Shown piece by piece: positions 59,832 through 64,000 of a stretch of DNA of 64,000 nt. The position numbers and the translations under genes were made by a program. Each line of letters begins with the position of its first letter. The stretch's first letter is position 1. The stretch comes from Janthinobacterium sp. PC23-8 (lineage in GTDB: Bacteria > Pseudomonadota > Gammaproteobacteria > Burkholderiales > Burkholderiaceae_D): assembly GCF_002250505.1 (NCBI RefSeq), contig NZ_NJGY01000001.1:317676-381675 (forward strand), given 5' to 3'. The notes under the pieces are model-generated. The model was not told the DNA's origin. It saw only the letters and a list, made by a program, of their open reading frames with translations, and ran no database searches.

Positions 59832-60890
59832 CTACTGCTTGGGCATTTGCCTGACGGGAATTCCCTGCTCGTCATAGCCGGGCATGGCGCGCCGGATCGC
59901 ATGCGAAAAATCCGGGTCGTCATTGGCGGCCCGCGCGCGCGCCGTGATATGGCCGCCATCGCGCAGTTGCTGGAACGTCTTGCCCGGCGCCAGTCCCCGC
60001 ACGTCGAACAGGTAGCGGTCGAGGTAGCCCGACGCCAGCAGGCGATAGTCAAAAGGCAGGCCCGGCACGATGCGGCGCGCCATCTCGAAGACGATGGTGG
60101 TGCAGTTGGCCGTCAAGGTATTGTAGAACTGCGGCTTGCGCTTGAGGGCATCGGCTTCGTCGAGGTAGGCCAGGAACAGCGAGCGCATGGCGGCGTGCGG
60201 CATCATCACGCGGTACAGATGGATGTCTTCGCCGCGCACATTGGTACGCACGCGAATGATGTCGCGCTCGTCGGCGGCGATCAGGCTGGTTTCAAAATGC
60301 TTGAAAAAGCCGCCGATGGCGGAAAAGCGCTCGCCCTTCTCCTTGCGGATCTCGATCGAAAAGGTCAGGAACCGCCCATCGGCAAAGCCGAACGACACCA
60401 GGGTGTGGGCGATCAACGGGCCGGTCCAGTACGACAGGGCGGTGTCGACCGTGCGCAGCTCATCGAGGTTGTAGCTGCGCTGCTCCCACCTGACCGTGTA
60501 ATCGTCGTCGCTGCGCCAGTCGAAATTGCGCACATTGTCCAGCGTCACCACGCTGCCCTTGACCGTGCCCGTCACGTTCCTCGCCACGTCGTCGGCCCAG
60601 CTGCGGTCCTGCATTGGTGCGATCAGGCTCCACCACAGCAGCAGCAACACAAAACCGCCCGCATACGGCAGCAAGGCGCGCGCGCTGCCACGGCTCCACC
60701 ACAGCGCGATGCTGCCGACCCCGAGCGCGGCCCACAGCGCCGCGCCGATGGTCTGCGCAGCCACGCCGCCGGCCAGCTGGTACCACAGCGCCAGTGCGCC
60801 CCACAGGGCGGTGAGCAGAATAACAAGGGAAGCGGCCAGTTTGCCGGCCGTGGCCAGCACGGAGCTGGCGCGAGGTGATAGGAAAGTCAT
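59832..60890 (-). CDS. DUF4105 (Lnb N-terminal periplasmic domain) membrane protein
   Basis: A 352-residue protein. Three hydrophobic helices (about 12-33, 38-65 and 70-92) precede an extracytoplasmic DUF4105 domain: DNVRNFDWRSDDDYTVRWE, IAHTLVSFGFADGRFLTFSI, EIRKEKGERFSAIGGFFK and YNTLTANCTTIVFEMARRIV, where the N-C motif suggests a papain-like amidase fold. The substrate is unknown; cell-wall or lipid amide hydrolysis is possible. It is preceded by the helicase in the opposite direction of coupling (48 bp). Confidence 0.87.
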   Translation of the reverse strand: MTFLSPRASSVLATAGKLAASLVILLTALWGALALWYQLAGGVAAQTIGAALWAALGVGSIALWWSRGSARALLPYAGGFVLLLLWWSLIAPMQDRSWADDVARNVTGTVKGSVVTLDNVRNFDWRSDDDYTVRWEQRSYNLDELRTVDTALSYWTGPLIAHTLVSFGFADGRFLTFSIEIRKEKGERFSAIGGFFKHFETSLIAADERDIIRVRTNVRGEDIHLYRVMMPHAAMRSLFLAYLDEADALKRKPQFYNTLTANCTTIVFEMARRIVPGLPFDYRLLASGYLDRYLFDVRGLAPGKTFQQLRDGGHITARARAANDDPDFSHAIRRAMPGYDEQGIPVRQMPKQ

Positions 60891-60990
60891 GCCGGGATTA
60901 TAGAGGCAAGCATGTACAGCACGCTATTGAGCTGATCAGGCCATGCTGAAAAACACTAAAATAGACCACCTGCCTTATTGAAAACACAGC

Positions 60991-61164
60991 ATGCACGCCC
61001 CCATCCCCATCCTGCGCAGTTTTTCGGAAAACAAGGTGGGAGAGTTCTATTGCTATTTCTGTGCGCGGGCCGGCGTGCGCGACGAGGACTGGGGCCGCAT
61101 CATGGAGGTGGCCGACCCGTTTGGCAGCAAGTTGCGTTTCTGGCAGCGAGCAAGCGAAACGTGA
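60991..61164 (+). pseudogene. Remnant of a VOC (glyoxalase/bleomycin-resistance) family gene with internal deletion
   Basis: A 57-codon in-frame ORF reads MHAPIPILRSFSENKVGEFY at the start, typical of the N-terminus of small VOC dioxygenase-fold proteins, and WGRIMEVADPFGSKLRFWQR at the end, typical of their C-terminal strand with the D-P-x-G motif. The approximately 60-70 residues normally between them are missing and the junction (CYFCARAGVRDED) is unlike the family. No Shine-Dalgarno is seen. It looks like a deletion remnant; translation of a miniprotein cannot be excluded. Confidence 0.7.
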
Positions 61165-61293
61165 TGGTAGACGGCAAAAACTGTGCAGATTGCTTACATT
61201 CCTGAAGCAACAGCCGCCAGGCGATGCATGCAAGGCCTCTGAATCAGGTTACACTACAATATTGTGTTATAGCAATTTTACGGGGAGTACCTG

Positions 61294-62157
61294 GTGCTGG
61301 TCATACTTGGATTTATCGTCGTGCTGTTTTCCGTCTTTGGCGGCTTTGCACTGCAGGGCGGGCATCTGGCGGCGCTGTTCCAGCCGCTGGAACTGTTGAT
61401 GATCGGCGGCGCAGCGCTGGGAACTTTTTTTGTCGGCAATGACGCCAAGGCCATCCGCGCCACGTTCGCCGCCCTGCCCACGCTGTTTCATACCGCGCGC
61501 TACACCAAGTCGCGCTATATGGAGCTGATGGGGCTGATGTATGACATCCTGAGCAAGGTGCGCAAGGAAGGGCTGATGTCGATCGAGGGCGATGTCGACG
61601 ACCCTTACCGCAGCGCCGTGTTCACCAAATATCCCTATACGCTCGGTGACGAGCATTTGCTGGAATTTATTACCGATTACCTGCGGCTGATGGTGTCGGG
61701 CAATATGGATGCCTACCAGATCGAAAACCTGATGGACAACGAAATGGAAACCCATCATGAAGACGCGGAAATGCCGATCCAGACCATTTCGCAGCTGGCC
61801 GACGCCATGCCCGCCTTCGGCATCGTGGCCGCCGTGATGGGCGTGGTGCATACCATGGCGTCGGTGGGCTTGCCGCCAGCCGAGCTGGGCGTGCTGATCG
61901 CGCAGGCGCTGGTCGGCACTTTTATCGGCATCTTGCTGGCGTATGGTTTTATCGCACCGCTGGCCAGCTTGCTGCGCCGCAAGCACCATGAAACCAGCAA
62001 GATGTACCAGTGCGTGAAAGTGACCCTGCTGGCCAGCCTGAACGGCTACGCACCGGCGCTGGCCGTCGAGTTCGGCCGCAAGGTGATTTCGGCCACCGAG
62101 CGCCCATCGTTCAGCGAACTGGAACGCCACGTGCGCCAGGTCAAGACGCGCAACTGA
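61294..62157 (+). CDS. motA: Flagellar motor stator protein MotA
   Basis: A 287-residue stator subunit. It has four hydrophobic segments, the cytosolic charged loop (SKVRKEGLMSIEGDVDDPYR), and the conserved proline-bearing helices AMPAFGIVAAVMGVVHTMAS and GTFIGILLAYGFIAPLA. The CVKVTLLASLNGYAPALAVE and ERPSFSELERHV segments are also conserved. The start is GTG at 61294 with GGGGAG ahead. motB normally follows motA, but here the next gene is convergent and 6 bp away. Confidence 0.95.
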   Translation: MLVILGFIVVLFSVFGGFALQGGHLAALFQPLELLMIGGAALGTFFVGNDAKAIRATFAALPTLFHTARYTKSRYMELMGLMYDILSKVRKEGLMSIEGDVDDPYRSAVFTKYPYTLGDEHLLEFITDYLRLMVSGNMDAYQIENLMDNEMETHHEDAEMPIQTISQLADAMPAFGIVAAVMGVVHTMASVGLPPAELGVLIAQALVGTFIGILLAYGFIAPLASLLRRKHHETSKMYQCVKVTLLASLNGYAPALAVEFGRKVISATERPSFSELERHVRQVKTRN

Positions 62158-62163
62158 CACAGG

Positions 62164-63984
62164 TTACTGTTCCGGACAGCTGGCCTCCTGCTCGTTGTAC
62201 ACGATCATCGGCACGCGCTGGCCGTCCACTTCCAGCTCGCGCACTTTCGGCGGCACCAGCGCGAATTGGCCGGCCTGCAGCTTTTCACGCAGCGGCCCGC
62301 AGCGCAGGGTCTCGCTGCGGATCTGCGCCCGCGCATACCAGCCGCCCGCTTCCTTTTCCGCCAGCAAGACCGACGTGGCGCGCGGATCATTGCTGATCAA
62401 CAGCACTTCCTGGCGGCCATCGCCGTCGAAATCAAGCACATAGGCGTCGCACTGCTGCCCCGCCCGTTTCAGACAGGCGGGCAGCCGCCAGCCTGGACCG
62501 GCCTCGCTCCAGTCCTGTTGCAAAAAGCTGGCCGGCAATGTGGCGCTGGCCGGGCGCACGGTCAGGTTGATCGCCACATCACTCAACGCCCCTGTGTCAT
62601 CGAAACGGTTTTCGCGCTTGAGCACGGCCTCGGCGCGCGCGCGGATCACGGCCGCGTCCGGCCCCGTGCGGTTGGCGAGTTGCTGCAAGGCCGCCTGGCC
62701 ATAGCGGGCGCCCTGGAAACGCAGGTACTCGAAGTCGAACTTGTCGACGCTGACCTTGCCGTCATTCAAGCGCGCCATCTGGCTGGCCACCGACAGGCGG
62801 GCCGGGTCCATCAGCGGCGAAAACAGCGCCAGCATCACCAGCAAGGTAATGAACGCCGTGCCGACGTTGACATTGGCGATCCAGTTGAGCCAGTCGCCAT
62901 ACTTGCTGGCGGCCCAGGCATAACCTGTCGCATAACAACTGGCGACCAGCAGGCAGGCGCCGGCGATAATGCGCTCGGAGGTCCAGCCATGCGCCATCAC
63001 GCGCAGTATCAGGGCGTAGATGGCGATGCCGACCAGCCAGGGCAACAGCAGGCACGACAGGCGCGTGCCGAAGCGGATGCCGCGCGCCACGCCCAGGCCC
63101 GCCTGGCCATTCTGGAAGGCGGCGTTGATCAGCACCACCAGCAAGCCCGCCATGCCCAGCAGCACGGAGGCCGCATGGCGCGTGGCCCACAGGCGCTCGA
63201 AGCCGATAAAAGGCAGGGTCAGCAGAAAACCCGCCACCAGCACGGCGGCGATCGGCATCAGCCACGACAGCAGCACCAGCAGCAAGGTGCGAATCCCGCG
63301 CACGATGGAGGGGCGCACATCGGTGATATGGATGGCAAACGAGAAGGCAAAGCACAGCACGGGAATCACGAACCAGGCCTGGCCCAGCAGCCTTTTCAAA
63401 AAATCCAGTTTGATCAGCAGGAACAACTGCCCGCCCAGCCACAGCACCAGCACCAGCACCGCCACGAACAGCAGGGAAAACACTAACTGGATGCCGAGCT
63501 TCCAGGCGACTTCAAAATACGTCGGATAGCTGGCCAGGCGGCGCCCGTCCTGCGCGCTGGCCAGCACCAGCGCGTGGGCAATATAGCAGCCCACCACGCA
63601 AAAACCGAACAGCTGCGCCGAAATCACCCGCAGTGGCGCACCGGGCTTGTAGTTGCCCCATATAAAATGCTCGCCGCCACGCGACACATCGTGCAGCGCC
63701 AGCATGGCCAATACCAGCGCCGCGCCCGTCATCCACAGCCCGATGCGGCGCGGCGACAGATGGCCCAGGCTGGATACCAGCAGCACCGGCAGCAGCAAGC
63801 CCGCCAGCATCAGCGGCGCCAGCAGCCAGGGTTCGGTGGCGGGCCAGGCCCTGGCCTGCGCCGCGCCGTAGAGCCAGTACAACAACAAGCCTTGCAGCAC
63901 GCCCGCGAGCAGGCGCGCGACGGCGATGCGCGGCGCGACCACCGGATCGAGTAAAACAGTCGGGTTGCCAGTTGTGGCTTGCAT
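62164..63984 (-). CDS. DUF4153 multi-spanning membrane protein
   Basis: A 606-residue protein. About 10-12 hydrophobic helices over residues 20-400 (MLAGLLLPVLLVSSLGHLSP, HEF-type loop GGEHFIWGNYKPGAP, VFSLLFVAVLVLVLWLGG) are typical of DUF4153. A soluble C-terminal domain of about 200 residues (LNDGKVSVDKFDFEYLRFQG, DFDGDGRQEVLLISND) follows, including an EF-hand-like D-x-D-x-D-x-R-x-E. Function is unknown. The gene is complete, starting 16 bp before the window end. Confidence 0.85.
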   Translation of the reverse strand: MQATTGNPTVLLDPVVAPRIAVARLLAGVLQGLLLYWLYGAAQARAWPATEPWLLAPLMLAGLLLPVLLVSSLGHLSPRRIGLWMTGAALVLAMLALHDVSRGGEHFIWGNYKPGAPLRVISAQLFGFCVVGCYIAHALVLASAQDGRRLASYPTYFEVAWKLGIQLVFSLLFVAVLVLVLWLGGQLFLLIKLDFLKRLLGQAWFVIPVLCFAFSFAIHITDVRPSIVRGIRTLLLVLLSWLMPIAAVLVAGFLLTLPFIGFERLWATRHAASVLLGMAGLLVVLINAAFQNGQAGLGVARGIRFGTRLSCLLLPWLVGIAIYALILRVMAHGWTSERIIAGACLLVASCYATGYAWAASKYGDWLNWIANVNVGTAFITLLVMLALFSPLMDPARLSVASQMARLNDGKVSVDKFDFEYLRFQGARYGQAALQQLANRTGPDAAVIRARAEAVLKRENRFDDTGALSDVAINLTVRPASATLPASFLQQDWSEAGPGWRLPACLKRAGQQCDAYVLDFDGDGRQEVLLISNDPRATSVLLAEKEAGGWYARAQIRSETLRCGPLREKLQAGQFALVPPKVRELEVDGQRVPMIVYNEQEASCPEQ

Positions 63985-64000
63985 GGATGTCCTTATGGTC

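Noticed and set aside
1-64000. CRISPR arrays, insertion sequences, prophage genes, rRNA operons
   Set aside because: I found no regularly spaced direct repeats, no transposase or integrase motifs, and no rRNA sequence in the window.

Overview
The window looks like chromosomal DNA from a betaproteobacterium of the Oxalobacteraceae (Janthinobacterium/Massilia/Duganella type). The evidence is the high G+C content with strong GC3 bias, the gene order uvrC-acpS-pdxJ-recO-era-rnc-lepB-lepA-degQ-rseA-rpoE-fabF-acpP-fabG-fabD-fabH-plsX-rpmF-yceD, the presence of PEP-CTERM proteins, and the general character of the proteins. The assignment is from gene content and order only. I saw no IS element, prophage, integrase, rRNA or CRISPR array.

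Layout. 1-20 kb: a long, almost entirely minus-strand housekeeping array. It holds a sigma-E module (rpoE, an unusually short rseA, degQ), fatty-acid and phospholipid synthesis (fabF, acpP, fabG, fabD, fabH, plsX, pgsA, acpS), L32, RNase III/Era/RecO, LepB/LepA, PdxJ, UvrC and tRNA-Gly. 20-36 kb: mixed-strand genes. These are a Maf-family pyrophosphatase, a RsmI-like methyltransferase, an EAL-HDOD protein, RlmJ, a thioredoxin-like protein, a lone molybdopterin oxidoreductase subunit downstream of a 1038-residue PAS/GGDEF/EAL protein, DUF1993/DUF1289/DUF1415 proteins, an MltD-like transglycosylase, a RhlE-like helicase with a long structured leader, and a hotdog thioesterase. 36-43 kb: accessory region. 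It has two small proteins missed by length cut-offs, a UGT-like glycosyltransferase, two tandem PEP-CTERM paralogues, and a tight three-gene operon (E1/ThiF-like, nitroreductase-fold, left-handed beta-helix acyltransferase) behind a strong sigma-E-like promoter.

43-51.6 kb: a chemoreceptor, a 65-residue acidic protein, a large M16 peptidase, an FMN riboswitch with ribB, and an MCE/Mla-type operon (permease, MCE protein, lipoprotein) with no ATPase gene beside it. 51.7-58 kb: a signalling island with two PAS histidine kinases, two response regulators (one with a degenerate HD-GYP domain), an HDOD protein and a free-standing copy of a small output domain. 58-64 kb: a lipoprotein, a second RhlE-like helicase, a DUF4105 membrane protein, the in-frame remnant of a VOC/glyoxalase gene, motA without motB, and a DUF4153 membrane protein.

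How the genes work together. The minus-strand array joins envelope lipid synthesis to envelope stress control. The same sigma-E-like promoter architecture (AACTT, 16-bp spacer, TC-ATA) occurs in front of rpoE and in front of the ThiF/nitroreductase/acyltransferase operon. This suggests, but does not prove, that the uncharacterised operon belongs to the envelope-stress regulon. The best candidates for undescribed biology are that operon, the regulatory DNA of the PEP-CTERM pair, and the 51.7-58 kb signalling island.
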